Of a stretch of 48,082 bases of DNA, positions 21,162 through 30,377 are shown in pieces (position 1 is the first letter of the stretch; the number at the start of each line of letters is the position of its first letter). The notes beneath the pieces are model-generated. The model did no database searches. It saw only the letters and a program-made list of their open reading frames with translations, and was not told the origin of the DNA. The position numbers were made by a program, and so were the translations under genes. The DNA comes from Gammaproteobacteria bacterium LSUCC0112 (lineage in GTDB: Bacteria > Pseudomonadota > Gammaproteobacteria > Pseudomonadales > Pseudohongiellaceae), in contig SPIB01000002.1 in assembly GCA_004535785.1 (NCBI GenBank), forward strand, positions 560,260-608,341. The letters are read 5' to 3'.

Positions 21162-21839
21162 ATGTGCGGACGTTTTAATGTGTTTGATTCGCCGGAAGTG
21201 CAGTTACTGCTGAGGGTGTTGGCAGTCGACGGAGCCCGACTTCGTTTTTCGTCTGATATCGCGCCGGGCTCGGTCATTTCGATTGTTCGCCAATCAGCTG
21301 AAGGTCGCCAGGTAGGTGATGCCATCTGGTGGTTAATGCTGGACCGACAAACACTGAAACCCAATTATGACTATGCCAGTTTCAACAGTCGCTGGGATAA
21401 ACTGAACACCATAGCATCCCTGGCCTACCAACCTTGGCGGCAAGGTCGCTGTATCATTCCGGCCAGTGCGTTTCTTGAAGGGCTGGGGGATCGCCGCACC
21501 TACCATCAGATTGCGTTGCAGGATCAGGCGATTGCATTGGGTGGCTTGTACAAACACTACCTTGACTCGAACACCGGGGAATCGGTTTATACAGCCAGTA
21601 TCATCACGCTGGGGCCCTTGCCGCAATGGCAACACATACACCCAAAATCAATGCCTCTGATTCTGCCCGCACACGATACGCAACTGATTAACAACTGGCT
21701 GGATCCTGAACAACAAGACGTCAGTCAATTTGAACATCTGCTGGTGCCCCGTATTGGCAGCACTCAAGTCGTCACACCCATAGGTAAACCGAGTCAATGG
21801 AACCCGATTGGGGAGCCCTTCATCCTTGAGCCGGGCTGA
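21162..21839 (+). CDS. SRAP/HMCES-family abasic-site-processing protein (YedK-like)
   Basis: A 225-residue SRAP protein. The family crosslinks to abasic sites in single-stranded DNA through Cys2, which becomes N-terminal after Met removal; here the protein starts MCGRFNVF. Other expected elements are visible though variant: FNSRWDKL in place of the usual NARSE region, RCIIPASAFLEG with the catalytic Glu, and IHPKSMPLILPA with the catalytic His. The ATG has AAAGG six bases upstream. The region before it is AT-rich (TTTTCGAAAA at 21107-21116), but no LexA box was recognised, so SOS control is not supported here. Confidence 0.9.
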   Translation: MCGRFNVFDSPEVQLLLRVLAVDGARLRFSSDIAPGSVISIVRQSAEGRQVGDAIWWLMLDRQTLKPNYDYASFNSRWDKLNTIASLAYQPWRQGRCIIPASAFLEGLGDRRTYHQIALQDQAIALGGLYKHYLDSNTGESVYTASIITLGPLPQWQHIHPKSMPLILPAHDTQLINNWLDPEQQDVSQFEHLLVPRIGSTQVVTPIGKPSQWNPIGEPFILEPG

Positions 21840-21876
21840 AAAATCCGCCTGAAACCCGCGCCCGACACGCGTACCG

Positions 21877-22461
21877 TCATGGCGTTTTAGGCAATCGTCC
21901 CAGCAGGTAGAACTCGTCATTTGGACGCATACTGCTCATGTTTGCCAAACGATTGGACAGCGCAAAAAATGCAGCAATGGCGCCAATATCCCAGACATCA
22001 TCGTGGCTGAAACCATGGGCATGCAGGGTTTCAATATCGACTTCTGACACTGTTTGTGCCTGCTGCGAGACTTTGACGGCAAACTCCAACATCACTCTCT
22101 GCCGCATCGTCACATCAGCTTTGCGGTAGTTGGTTGCCAACTGATCAGCGATATGCGGATTCTTTTCACGGATGCGCAAGATGGCACCGTGAGCAACCAC
22201 ACAATAAATGCACTGATTGAGGCCGGAGGTTGCCACCACAATCATTTCACGTTCTGCTTTAGTCAGGCCGCCCGGCTTATCCATCAGCGCATCATGGTAG
22301 GCAAAAAACGCGCGGAACTCATCCGGCCGATGCGCCAGTGCCAGAAACACATTGGGCACAAATCCTGATTTTTCCTGCACAGCCAGTATTCTGTTGCGAA
22401 TATCTTCTGGCAATTCATTGATTTCAGGAATTGGGAAACGACTGATAGGCATGTCTGACAC
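21877..22461 (-). CDS. AhpD-like peroxidase-related protein
   Basis: A 194-residue cytoplasmic protein of the carboxymuconolactone-decarboxylase/AhpD fold, matching the 'peroxidase-related enzyme' group. The redox motif is CIYCVVAHG (CxxC with a downstream His), preceded by LTKAEREMIVVATSGLNQ. AhpD proteins reduce peroxidases through this Cys pair; the physiological partner here is unknown. The GTG start has GGAGG six bases upstream. It lies convergent with the SRAP gene and divergent from the crotonase gene. Confidence 0.88.
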   Translation of the reverse strand: MSDMPISRFPIPEINELPEDIRNRILAVQEKSGFVPNVFLALAHRPDEFRAFFAYHDALMDKPGGLTKAEREMIVVATSGLNQCIYCVVAHGAILRIREKNPHIADQLATNYRKADVTMRQRVMLEFAVKVSQQAQTVSEVDIETLHAHGFSHDDVWDIGAIAAFFALSNRLANMSSMRPNDEFYLLGRLPKTP

Positions 22462-22594
22462 AAAAGCCTCCGCACTGCTTTTTTATGGTTCAATGTGTGT
22501 TGGCGCCAGAAAATTTGTCTGGCACTCTGATGGTACATTATTCATCGCCGGCAAACATACCGTTTACCTGAGCCTCATTCATCGGGAGAAAATC

Positions 22595-23473
22595 GTGTTT
22601 TACAGCACGCTGGATTATCAGATTACGGATCGCATCCTCACCATTACATTAAATCGTCCGGATAAAATGAATGCCTTTACGGTCACCATGGCCAATGAAC
22701 TGATTGATGCCTTTCACCGTGCCAGTACCGATGATGCGGTGGGCGCGGTGATTGTAACCGGCGCGGGTCGCGCGTTTTGTGCGGGCATGGATCTGTCGGT
22801 AGCAGGCAATGTATTTGGTCTGGATGAATCCATGCAACCCACACCGGTGGAACTGGAGCAGCGCTTTTATGACGAGGACATGATCACAGGGGTGCGCGAT
22901 ACCGGAGGCCGTGTATCGTTGGCAATTTATGCGTGCAACAAGCCAGTGATTGGCGCCATTAATGGTGTTGCCGTCGGCGTTGGCGCTACGATGACACTGG
23001 CCATGGATGTCCGTTTGCTGGCGGATCATGCGCGTATGGGATTTGTGTTTGGCAAGATCGGTATTGTGCCGGAGGCTTGCTCCACCTGGTTCCTGCCGAG
23101 ATTGGTTGGTATCTCACAGGCGTTGGACTGGGTGTATACCGGCGAACTGATCAGTAGTGCAGACGCCGTGTCCAAAGGTCTTGCCAAAGCGGCCTTTCCT
23201 GCGGATCAACTGTTGGCAGAAGCACAAAAACTGGCACACAGTTACATCAACCATCGCTCACCGGTTGCGATTGCACTGGCCAGGCAAATGATGTTGCAGA
23301 ACCCTGCACTTCCACACCCGGTAGAGGCTCACAAGGTGGAGTCGCTGGCAGTGTTTTACACCAGCCAGCAAGATGGAAAAGAAGGCGTAAAAGCCTTTCT
23401 GGAGAAGCGCGACCCGGTGTTTGGCGCCAAGGTCTCTTGCGATATGCCGGATATTTTCAACATTCGAACCTGA
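22595..23473 (+). CDS. Enoyl-CoA hydratase/isomerase (crotonase) family protein
   Basis: A crotonase-fold protein of 292 residues that would act on an acyl-CoA in fatty-acid or aromatic catabolism. The N terminus (YQITDRILTITLNRPDKMNA), the oxyanion-hole stretch GRAFCAGMDL and the loop INGVAVGVGATMTLAMDVRL are all present. A candidate catalytic Glu lies in GIVPEACSTWFLP. It is somewhat longer than the ~260-residue norm. The start is GTG with GGGAGAA upstream; upstream in-frame starts would add about 80 unrelated residues antisense to the neighbour. No other beta-oxidation genes are adjacent, so substrate and pathway are unknown. Confidence 0.88.
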   Translation: MFYSTLDYQITDRILTITLNRPDKMNAFTVTMANELIDAFHRASTDDAVGAVIVTGAGRAFCAGMDLSVAGNVFGLDESMQPTPVELEQRFYDEDMITGVRDTGGRVSLAIYACNKPVIGAINGVAVGVGATMTLAMDVRLLADHARMGFVFGKIGIVPEACSTWFLPRLVGISQALDWVYTGELISSADAVSKGLAKAAFPADQLLAEAQKLAHSYINHRSPVAIALARQMMLQNPALPHPVEAHKVESLAVFYTSQQDGKEGVKAFLEKRDPVFGAKVSCDMPDIFNIRT

Positions 23474-23493
23474 GCAACTTGCAGCAAACACTT

Positions 23494-24450
23494 TCAGGGA
23501 AGAGCTTGCTGCAGTGCGGCTCGCTCTGCCTGCACCCTTGCTTCAAAGTCCAGTTTTCTGGCTGCAATAAACTCGGCCCAGGGTTGTTGATTCATCAGTG
23601 GATGCGGTCTCACCTGAACCCGCATCAGATGATCAATCCCCTCGAAGGGTGTTTGTGGGTGGCCGGTCAGATAGATATCGGCTTGCAACTTTGCCATATT
23701 GTCGAAGCCAAACAACGCATCCTCAACCAATGTCGGGAATCGTGGATTATTGATCAACTGGACGCCATCATTGGGCCCATTACAACCAAAAAACACCACA
23801 TCAAAGTCTTCGCCAGCATCCTGTGTCTGCATACTCCAGGTAGTACACCCCGGTGAATGACCCGGCGCCCAGGTCGGCGTCAACGTTACTCCGCCCAGAT
23901 GAATCGACTCGCCATCCTGCAAGCGTCTGTCTACCTTCACAGGTTCCCAGCCCTCAAAACCCAACGGTGACAAATCTTTGCCCGCCTCTAACGCCTCCGC
24001 ATCAGCTTCCAGCGCAAACACCTGTGCGCCAGTCATGCGCTGCATGATGGCGTGACCTTGAATATGATCAAAGTGCGCATGACTTGACAGGATAACCTTG
24101 ATGTCATGCAAGTTAAAACCCAGTGCCTCGACATTGCGCTTGATCGCGGCAGTCATGCCTTGTACTCCGGTATCCAATAGATAGTGCCCTTCTGGCGAGG
24201 TAATCAAATACGAGGCAATATTACTCGCCCCCACAAAATAGATATTACCCAGAATGCGAAACGGTTCTACCGCTTCAGACTGATGCGTGTGGAATGATTG
24301 GCCGTTGGCCACTTTCTGTTCCAACGTCAGCAAATCCAGCCGGCCCGGACGGCCCGCATTGTCAGCATTGCTTGCGTCCTGCGCCTGAAGCTGACAGGCC
24401 AACAGTGAAGACAACATACCGGCAACGAACACTGCAGAAAATTTCATCAT
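23494..24450 (-). CDS. Exported metallo-beta-lactamase-fold hydrolase, subclass B3 type
   Basis: A protein of about 318 residues with a signal peptide (KFSAVFVAGMLSSLLACQLQAQ). It carries the full B3-type zinc ligand set: SHAHFDHIQGH (HxHxDH), APGHSPGCTTW and TGHPQTPF. Spacing and the GHS/GHP contexts resemble B3 enzymes such as those from environmental bacteria, which hydrolyse penicillins, cephalosporins and often carbapenems in the periplasm. Related exported MBL-fold lactonases or esterases cannot be excluded without assays. A GTG three codons upstream is an alternative start. No mobile element flanks it, so it looks intrinsic to the chromosome. Confidence 0.85.
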   Translation of the reverse strand: MMKFSAVFVAGMLSSLLACQLQAQDASNADNAGRPGRLDLLTLEQKVANGQSFHTHQSEAVEPFRILGNIYFVGASNIASYLITSPEGHYLLDTGVQGMTAAIKRNVEALGFNLHDIKVILSSHAHFDHIQGHAIMQRMTGAQVFALEADAEALEAGKDLSPLGFEGWEPVKVDRRLQDGESIHLGGVTLTPTWAPGHSPGCTTWSMQTQDAGEDFDVVFFGCNGPNDGVQLINNPRFPTLVEDALFGFDNMAKLQADIYLTGHPQTPFEGIDHLMRVQVRPHPLMNQQPWAEFIAARKLDFEARVQAERAALQQALP

Positions 24451-24519
24451 AACTCTCACAACACATCCCTGATTGGTATTAAAAATAGCAGTAATCGCAC
24501 GATGCGCACGGATGACGGT

Positions 24520-25140
24520 TCAATCCAGTTGCATCGCCTTTCGCCAGTTTAACGCGCTTAAATACATCTGCCGTGCATGGGCAGCCGCTGCCACCAACAA
24601 ACTGAACAGGGCCAACAGATATCGATCCCCGGTAACCGCCAGTATCATACCCAGCAAGGCCAATAAACACACCACCAACATCACCGGGTAAAAGTCACGC
24701 AATCTGGCGGGCTGCACGTGTTTGAAAAACGCGTCATTTTCTTTCTCCAGACGCGCGCGGCGAAAAATGGATTGCAGTGTTGCGGGCATCACACTAAACA
24801 ACATGGCCAATAACACAAACCAGACCGGCAGATAGTCCATGCCAAGACTGGCAATCAAAGTAAATTCCAGCAGTCCCACCACAAAAGGAACAACCGAGTC
24901 GCCAGGTGATGGCGTCCAGGTAAATCGCATGGTAACACTGCTGTATAACAGCCAGATCAAAATAATACCCATCAAGGTCACACCAATCTGCAACCAACTC
25001 AGAAATGCCGCCCAATTGAGGAACAGTAGCTCGGGTGTTGCTCTGATATGAGACCACAACAGCTCCAGCGCCAGCGCCTGAATAATACTGAGCAGCGTCA
25101 GCAACACCATGGGCATCTGTTGTTTGGCACGCTCTCGCAT
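24520..25140 (-). CDS. Multi-pass membrane protein of unknown function
   Basis: A hydrophobic protein of 206 residues with about six membrane segments (for example LLTLLSIIQALALELLW, FVLLAMLFSVMPATLQSIF, LVVCLLALLGMILAV) and a short charged cytoplasmic stretch (RRARLEKENDAFFKH). No family was recognised. The ATG (MRERAKQQ) has AGGA upstream and lies 13 bases after the thioesterase stop, so the two genes probably form an operon. Confidence 0.7.
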   Translation of the reverse strand: MRERAKQQMPMVLLTLLSIIQALALELLWSHIRATPELLFLNWAAFLSWLQIGVTLMGIILIWLLYSSVTMRFTWTPSPGDSVVPFVVGLLEFTLIASLGMDYLPVWFVLLAMLFSVMPATLQSIFRRARLEKENDAFFKHVQPARLRDFYPVMLVVCLLALLGMILAVTGDRYLLALFSLLVAAAAHARQMYLSALNWRKAMQLD

Positions 25141-25153
25141 AGGCGTTTCCTGA

Positions 25154-25588
25154 TTAGTTTGTGGTGATGGCCTGCCCGTATGTCTCAACAAAGATTGCTG
25201 GCATGCGGCGGGCTTTTCCGGTGCCAAGTTCAATGCAGACAAACGTACTGCGCGCACGCAATAAAGTCACCTCGTCCACTGCGCGAATGATCTGAAAATG
25301 ACGTACCAGCCGCAACTTTTTGTCAGATTCTGTGATCCAGGTAGCGACCAGAACCTGATCGTCAAGATAAGCCGCCGCCAGGTAATCTATCTCATGGCGT
25401 AACACCACCATGGCTCTGTCCAGCGTTTGATAGTCGGCAACCCCCAGCCCCAGCGACTCCGAGTGTCGCCAGGCGCAACGTTCCAACCAGCGTACATAAG
25501 CAGCATTATTGGCATGACCCAACTCATCAATGTCGGTGTGATCAACCTTGATGGTCACCACAAACGGCGTGCTTTTGTCCCAATTCAC
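25154..25588 (-). CDS. Acyl-CoA thioesterase, 4HBT/YbgC-like hotdog fold
   Basis: A 144-residue hotdog-fold thioesterase. The signature DELGHANNAAYVRWLE is the 4-hydroxybenzoyl-CoA-thioesterase active-site loop and helix, with the Asp (here in HTDIDELGH) and Asn expected. It should hydrolyse an acyl- or aryl-CoA in the cytoplasm; chain length is unknown. The start is GTG with AGGAGG 11 bases upstream, a slightly long spacing. It is the first gene of a likely two-gene operon with the membrane protein. Confidence 0.88.
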   Translation of the reverse strand: MNWDKSTPFVVTIKVDHTDIDELGHANNAAYVRWLERCAWRHSESLGLGVADYQTLDRAMVVLRHEIDYLAAAYLDDQVLVATWITESDKKLRLVRHFQIIRAVDEVTLLRARSTFVCIELGTGKARRMPAIFVETYGQAITTN

Positions 25589-25734
25589 CTGTTTATAATC
25601 CTCCTATGAAATAGCACAGAGGGCGTACTTGCTCTGAGCATAACACTGTCTCAATCGGCTCTGCCAATGGCATACCCGATAGCTTTAGTTTATGCTGAAT
25701 CCAAGAGTAAACCAGTCAGGATACGTGCATCACC

Positions 25735-26556
25735 ATGGAACTTATAGTATTTGATCTGGATGGCACGCTGTTAGGCGCAGACCATCGAATTTCCGAATTC
25801 ACTGCGGAAACCTTGAAGTTGCTCTCTGCCAACAACATTGCCTATACCGTTGCAACCGGCCGCAATCTGCATTCAGCGCAGGAAATTATTGCTGGCCACG
25901 GCTTTTGTTTGCCGCACATCTACATCAATGGTGTGATTGTCTGGGACCCGGGCAGTCAGTCTTTGTCGCTAGGTAATTTTCTGAGTAATGCCGAAGCAGA
26001 CCATGTGATCCGCGCCGCGATAACAGAGCATGTGACTCCCTTTGTTCATTGTGTGACGGAAGATCACCGGCACTTTATTTATCATCCGCCCGTGCAACAC
26101 GATTTTGAACAACGTCTTCTGGATATGTTTTTTTCAAGACTGGTCTCCAATGTGCTGCCGCTTCATCAAATGCCAGCCAACTCTCAAATTACCAATATCA
26201 GTATGCTGGGCACCAACCCGACCATTACAGCGATTGAGATGAATATTTCAGATGAAGACCATCTGGTTGCCTACTCAGGCATGGCGATGGAGAACAAACA
26301 GCTGAAGTGGATGGACATCCATCACAGTCAAGCCAGTAAAGGCAATGCGCTAAAACAGTTGCGTCACCAACTTGGCGTCAGCCGGGTGTTGTGCTTTGGC
26401 GACAGTGATAATGACCTTAGTATGTTTGCCATGGCAGACGAAGCCTACGCGCCTGCCAATGCCAAGGACGACGTCAAAGCAGCATCAACCGGTATTATCG
26501 GTCACCACAATGAGGATGGCATTGCGCGGTTTCTGCGTGAACGCTTCGGCCTTTGA
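25735..26556 (+). CDS. Cof-type HAD-IIB phosphatase
   Basis: A 273-residue HAD-superfamily hydrolase of the Cof (IIB) group. Motif I is FDLDGTLLG, motif II lies in TVATGRN, the cap domain spans about 85-190, and motif IV is GDSDNDLSMF. Such enzymes dephosphorylate sugar phosphates, nucleotides or cofactors such as pyridoxal phosphate and FMN. Its substrate cannot be predicted; a flavin or pterin link to the cluster 5 kb away would be speculation. The stop abuts the stop of the convergent gene with no intervening base. Confidence 0.9.
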   Translation: MELIVFDLDGTLLGADHRISEFTAETLKLLSANNIAYTVATGRNLHSAQEIIAGHGFCLPHIYINGVIVWDPGSQSLSLGNFLSNAEADHVIRAAITEHVTPFVHCVTEDHRHFIYHPPVQHDFEQRLLDMFFSRLVSNVLPLHQMPANSQITNISMLGTNPTITAIEMNISDEDHLVAYSGMAMENKQLKWMDIHHSQASKGNALKQLRHQLGVSRVLCFGDSDNDLSMFAMADEAYAPANAKDDVKAASTGIIGHHNEDGIARFLRERFGL

Positions 26557-27567
26557 TCATTCAGCCTGCGGTAGTCCATCTACGCGCGCGATAGCGATAC
26601 CGCTTTCGCCGGCAACCGCATACAACAGGTAAACCTGACCGTCCTCTTCAAACACAGCCGGATCGCGCAGTTGATTGGCAGGCACGGTGATATCCCCCCG
26701 GATCGACGGCGTTAGCGGCAAGTCTGCGCCTTCCCAACTGTGTTCGGGCCTGAGTACTTCCACCGTAGCAGATTCTGACCACGTGTCCCAGTCATCCCCC
26801 AAGGTGATGGCCGTTAACAAAATACTTTCAGGGGCGTGTCCAACCTGTGTCCAGAACACATACAGCGTGTCACCTCGCACCAATACGGCCGAGTGACGCA
26901 TGTCGTTATTAAAAAAACGCGGACCCTCTTCAAACGCTGAATACCCATCAACAGAGCGATAGAAAAATCCCGGCATGGCCAGACCATACCAAGCGTCTTT
27001 GTATTTAAATGTACGGAAATAGGGTCGCCCCAGAATCTCTGGCGCGCCTTCAAAATCAATGCCATTGCGAGAGGTCGCCAGACGTGTCACCTGCACCATC
27101 GGTTCACGGCCATGCACATACATCACTAGTTCATTGCGATCCTCGCGCACAATCACATCAGGCGACGCGATATGCGCATATGCAGGCACCACACTGTCCT
27201 CTGGCACAGAACATGGCGGACATGTTTCAGGAAAGTGCGACTGCGACAACTGCAACGTCCCCGGCGAATACACGGTCCAGGGCCCGGTCAGCTCATCCGC
27301 ATACGCCAAGCGGATGTACTCACCCTTATGCTCGGAAAAATACAGATAATATTTGCCAAGCGGATTCTCAATCCAGTCCGGCACCCGAATCAGCGAAGGC
27401 CCCTGAATATTGGTACCCATGCGTGCATCCAACGCCGCTGTGATAATCGGCCTGTCCAGCAAACGTGTGACCGTCACCCCGGACAAATCCTGGGCATGCA
27501 CAGAGAGACCTGAAACAAGGTTCAGCAAAACAACAACGGCCACACAACGTTTAAGGAACGCCAACAC
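26557..27567 (-). CDS. Secreted five-bladed beta-propeller, GH43-like
   Basis: An exported protein of about 336 residues with a signal peptide (LAFLKRCVAVVVLLNLVSGL ending VHAQ). It has repeated propeller blade motifs seen in GH43/GH32-like and sialidase-like proteins: GPSLIRVPDWI, YYLYFSEHKG, ELTGPWTVYSPG, HIASPDVIVRED, DDWDTWSE, QLRDPAVFEEDGQVYLLYA. The alternating acidic blades (ASPDV, RDPAV) resemble glycosidase active sites, but I cannot confirm a full triad. It may bind or cleave an extracellular glycan. Two GTG codons compete for the start; the second has GAGG five bases upstream. Confidence 0.75.
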   Translation of the reverse strand: MLAFLKRCVAVVVLLNLVSGLSVHAQDLSGVTVTRLLDRPIITAALDARMGTNIQGPSLIRVPDWIENPLGKYYLYFSEHKGEYIRLAYADELTGPWTVYSPGTLQLSQSHFPETCPPCSVPEDSVVPAYAHIASPDVIVREDRNELVMYVHGREPMVQVTRLATSRNGIDFEGAPEILGRPYFRTFKYKDAWYGLAMPGFFYRSVDGYSAFEEGPRFFNNDMRHSAVLVRGDTLYVFWTQVGHAPESILLTAITLGDDWDTWSESATVEVLRPEHSWEGADLPLTPSIRGDITVPANQLRDPAVFEEDGQVYLLYAVAGESGIAIARVDGLPQAE

Positions 27568-27636
27568 AGTCACCTCACAAGAATCGCGTTTGACTCAGAA
27601 ATATGCTACACCCCCACAACAACAAATCTGGAGTGA

Positions 27637-27818
27637 GCAATGGGAGCCGGTTGTGGTACCGGATCAATCAGGCCGCGCTGATCCTCTGACCGGTCGCCCG
27701 ACAAGCGTGAGCACTGTTCGACTTCGCAAGGCGCACAGCGCCTGAGGAGGAGTTGCGCAACGCCGGGCAGCCGGTCAGAGGATGCGGCCGATCCGGTACC
27801 ACAACCGGCTCCCGTTGC
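27637..27818. repeat. Large imperfect palindrome (cruciform/MITE-like element)
   Basis: The spacer between two minus-strand genes is nearly filled by a long inverted repeat. Outer arms 27642-27665 and 27790-27813 match perfectly over 24 bases and extend four more after one mismatch. Next come GGCCGC (27671-27676) with 27784-27789, a perfect 13-base arm ATCCTCTGACCGG (27681-27693) with 27771-27783, and GCCCG with 27764-27768. The ~63-base middle has small hairpins of its own (AGGCG/CGCCT; GTTGCGCAAC). It is too long and branched for a normal terminator. No second copy was noticed in this window. It could be a miniature mobile element, an extragenic palindromic repeat or a structured RNA. Confidence 0.8.
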
Positions 27819-27853
27819 GCCCGTCCTTTGCGATGTGAGTCAATCGTCACACA

Positions 27854-30280
27854 TCAACGCAACCGCGCAGCAATCTCCCGCACTGTCGCCGCCAACGCCA
27901 CATAACGCTTCTGCGTCATGCCCTCTAGCCCACCCGCACTGCCAGCCAACGCCACCGCCAACGCCTCCAACTGCTCAGCACCTGCAGCATCCTGACCGTT
28001 ACCATCCTCAAACACAGCCGCTGCGCGATCCAACGCTGCCGTCAATGCCTGATCCTGTGTTGCTGGCAATGCATCATCACGACGCAACTGATCCATGTAA
28101 GCACGCGCCACAACCGGCTCCGCTGGCCAGTCAATCTGACGCTGCTGTTGAGGATTGTGCAACACCGCCGTTGCCGTCAGGTTAGCCGCCTCAATCTCAT
28201 TGGCAGACAGATAGTTGCTGGGTACCAGCTCCAGTACATCCACGCCCCGGGCGATTTCCGTTCCATAAATCACACCCTTGTACCAGTAGGACGACCAGTA
28301 GCCACCCATCACCAACTCTTCCGAATCCACCGGCCCACGATCAAAAAATGCAATTTCACGTGGATTGGATGAATCGGTGAAATCCATCACAGAGATACCA
28401 CCCTGATACCACGATTGAACAAAGATATCTCGCCCAGGCACTGGCACCAACGAGCCATTGTGCGCCACGCAGTTTTCTTCTTCAGACTGTGGCGCCGGCA
28501 TTTTGTAATGTGCGCGGAATTCAAGTTTGCCATCCACGATGTCATAAATGGCATTGCCACCCCAGTTCATCGGATCAAACGAACGACAACGGGCACGCGA
28601 TCCGCCACCCCACTCATCGGTGAACAAGACTTTCGTGCCATCACTATTAAAGGTAGCCGAGTGCCAGTAGGCAAACCCGGTATCAATCACTTGATCCAGA
28701 CGCTGAGGGTTCAACGGATCAGAAATGTCGAACAAAATGCCGTTTCCTGAGCAGGCACCGGCGGCCACACCAAGCTGCGGGAATGCAGTGATGTCGTGGC
28801 AGTGATTGGTTTCCCCTGTCCGATTGGTATCCGGGCCGTGATCCCCGCCTTCCCAAAGCGAAGCGATAACACCCGTTACGGGATCTGCAAACACCTGAGG
28901 ACGGCTGACAATGCGGGCATCCTCAGGATTATTGATTGGAATCTCCACCACCTCGATCCTGAACCGTGCCGAGTTTTCATCTTTGAACGGACTTTCGTCA
29001 ACACAACCGTCCAATTCTTCCCCTGGACGCACATAACTGGTTCCGGAAATGTAGACCAACAGATTGCCATCGTCATCCGGATCCTTTACCACGGTATGCG
29101 TGTGAGAACCACGACAGGTCTGCACGGCAGCCACCTGAATGGGCATTCTGAAATCACTGACATCAAAAATACGAATACCCCGGAAACGCTCACCACTAAC
29201 CCGCTCTGCAACACCCTCCAGTCCACAATCCAGACGACCGCGATTTTGTTCAACGGACATAATCAACAGATTGCCAACAACCGAGACATCGCCCTGGCCA
29301 CCAGGGCACACGACTGAACTCAAATGCACGGGCCTTAACGGGTTGCTGATGTCGTAGGCATTAAAACCATGATAGTTGCCGGCAATCATCACATCACCGG
29401 AAAACGCCATATCGGTATTGGCGAAATCAAGCAGACTTGGCCGTGGTTCGGCTTCTTCATCATCCTCACCTGCAGCCTCTCCCGCCTGATTTAACCGGCT
29501 CATAGGCAGCCCCATCGGGTTGGCAGGGTCAAAGAAACCGTCAGGTTTGGGCAGTGCAGCGACAAGGTTCATGTTCATCGATGCCTGACCGGCATCGTAA
29601 TAACCTGCGCCCAGACCTACCCGGGGATCCGGGGAAAACGTCGCCAGCATCGCTGTCATGCGTTCGATTTCACTGTTTTGCTCTGTCTTCACCTCAGAGA
29701 TGAACTCGAATAACACCGGGTCCTGCGCAGTCCCCTGTTTGGCAAGTAATTCATCCACCATGGTGATAGCACCTTGATGGTGTTTAATCATGAACTGCAT
29801 AAACAAGGTGTCAAACTGATTGCCCTGTGCTGCACGTAAATTTGCCAGTTCCGCATCAGTCAGCATGCCCGCCATGGTTGAGTGGCCTGAGTGGTGAGCA
29901 TGCGATGAGCGGTCAGCCGCTGGCGCCATGACTGGCTGTCCCTGTTCTTCAAGCCAATCGACCATAAACTGCATTTCATCATCCTGAGAGGCTGAAATGC
30001 GCTCACCCAGCTGTCGAACCTCATCCCGCTCACTGCGCCCTTCAATCATTGACGTCATCAGAACCGCCTGATCATGGTGCATGATCATGTCCTGCATAAA
30101 GGTGATGTCCGCATCCGTCACCCGGGTACCGGCTAACGCAGACGCTTCTTCAACACTGATCTGGCGGCTGACTTGCCCTGGTGCACCTGGCTGGATAATG
30201 GGTGGCTGTGCAAACACCTGGCCTGCGGCTAACAGGGAAACAGCAGAAATTGCTAATGACAAGCGAGAATGACGCAACAT
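27854..30280 (-). CDS. Exported DUF305 - LVIVD beta-propeller fusion
   Basis: An 808-residue exported protein (signal MLRHSRLSLAISAVSLLAAG, ending FAQ). Residues ~50-200 are a DUF305 module with two Met/His helices, FMQDMIMHHDQA (HH at 68-69) and FMQFMIKHHQGA (HH at 167-168), plus a His-rich linker (SHAHHSGHS) that could bind copper or another metal. A long LVIVD-type propeller follows (~290-700): MIAGNYHGFNAYDISNP, RGIRIFDVSD, GNGILFDISDP, GGISVMDFTDSSNPREIAF. The C-terminal ~100 residues are helical. The function is unknown, possibly metal handling or an extracellular matrix role. GGAG precedes the ATG by eight bases. Confidence 0.88.
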   Translation of the reverse strand: MLRHSRLSLAISAVSLLAAGQVFAQPPIIQPGAPGQVSRQISVEEASALAGTRVTDADITFMQDMIMHHDQAVLMTSMIEGRSERDEVRQLGERISASQDDEMQFMVDWLEEQGQPVMAPAADRSSHAHHSGHSTMAGMLTDAELANLRAAQGNQFDTLFMQFMIKHHQGAITMVDELLAKQGTAQDPVLFEFISEVKTEQNSEIERMTAMLATFSPDPRVGLGAGYYDAGQASMNMNLVAALPKPDGFFDPANPMGLPMSRLNQAGEAAGEDDEEAEPRPSLLDFANTDMAFSGDVMIAGNYHGFNAYDISNPLRPVHLSSVVCPGGQGDVSVVGNLLIMSVEQNRGRLDCGLEGVAERVSGERFRGIRIFDVSDFRMPIQVAAVQTCRGSHTHTVVKDPDDDGNLLVYISGTSYVRPGEELDGCVDESPFKDENSARFRIEVVEIPINNPEDARIVSRPQVFADPVTGVIASLWEGGDHGPDTNRTGETNHCHDITAFPQLGVAAGACSGNGILFDISDPLNPQRLDQVIDTGFAYWHSATFNSDGTKVLFTDEWGGGSRARCRSFDPMNWGGNAIYDIVDGKLEFRAHYKMPAPQSEEENCVAHNGSLVPVPGRDIFVQSWYQGGISVMDFTDSSNPREIAFFDRGPVDSEELVMGGYWSSYWYKGVIYGTEIARGVDVLELVPSNYLSANEIEAANLTATAVLHNPQQQRQIDWPAEPVVARAYMDQLRRDDALPATQDQALTAALDRAAAVFEDGNGQDAAGAEQLEALAVALAGSAGGLEGMTQKRYVALAATVREIAARLR

Positions 30281-30377
30281 GATTTATCTCCGGAAACCGT
30301 TCCAATTCAAACCGAAGGCTACAACGGAAATGATCAGGAATCCACTGGCAAAACAACATCGTTGTACTGCCAATTAT

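Noticed and set aside
23494-24450. Mobile-element-borne resistance gene
   Set aside because: No insertion sequence, integrase or repeat flanks the metallo-beta-lactamase; neighbours are housekeeping-like.
27637-27818. Palindrome as an integron attC site
   Set aside because: No RYYYAAC/GTTRRRY core pair at the ends, no integrase, and flanking genes are ordinary chromosomal genes.
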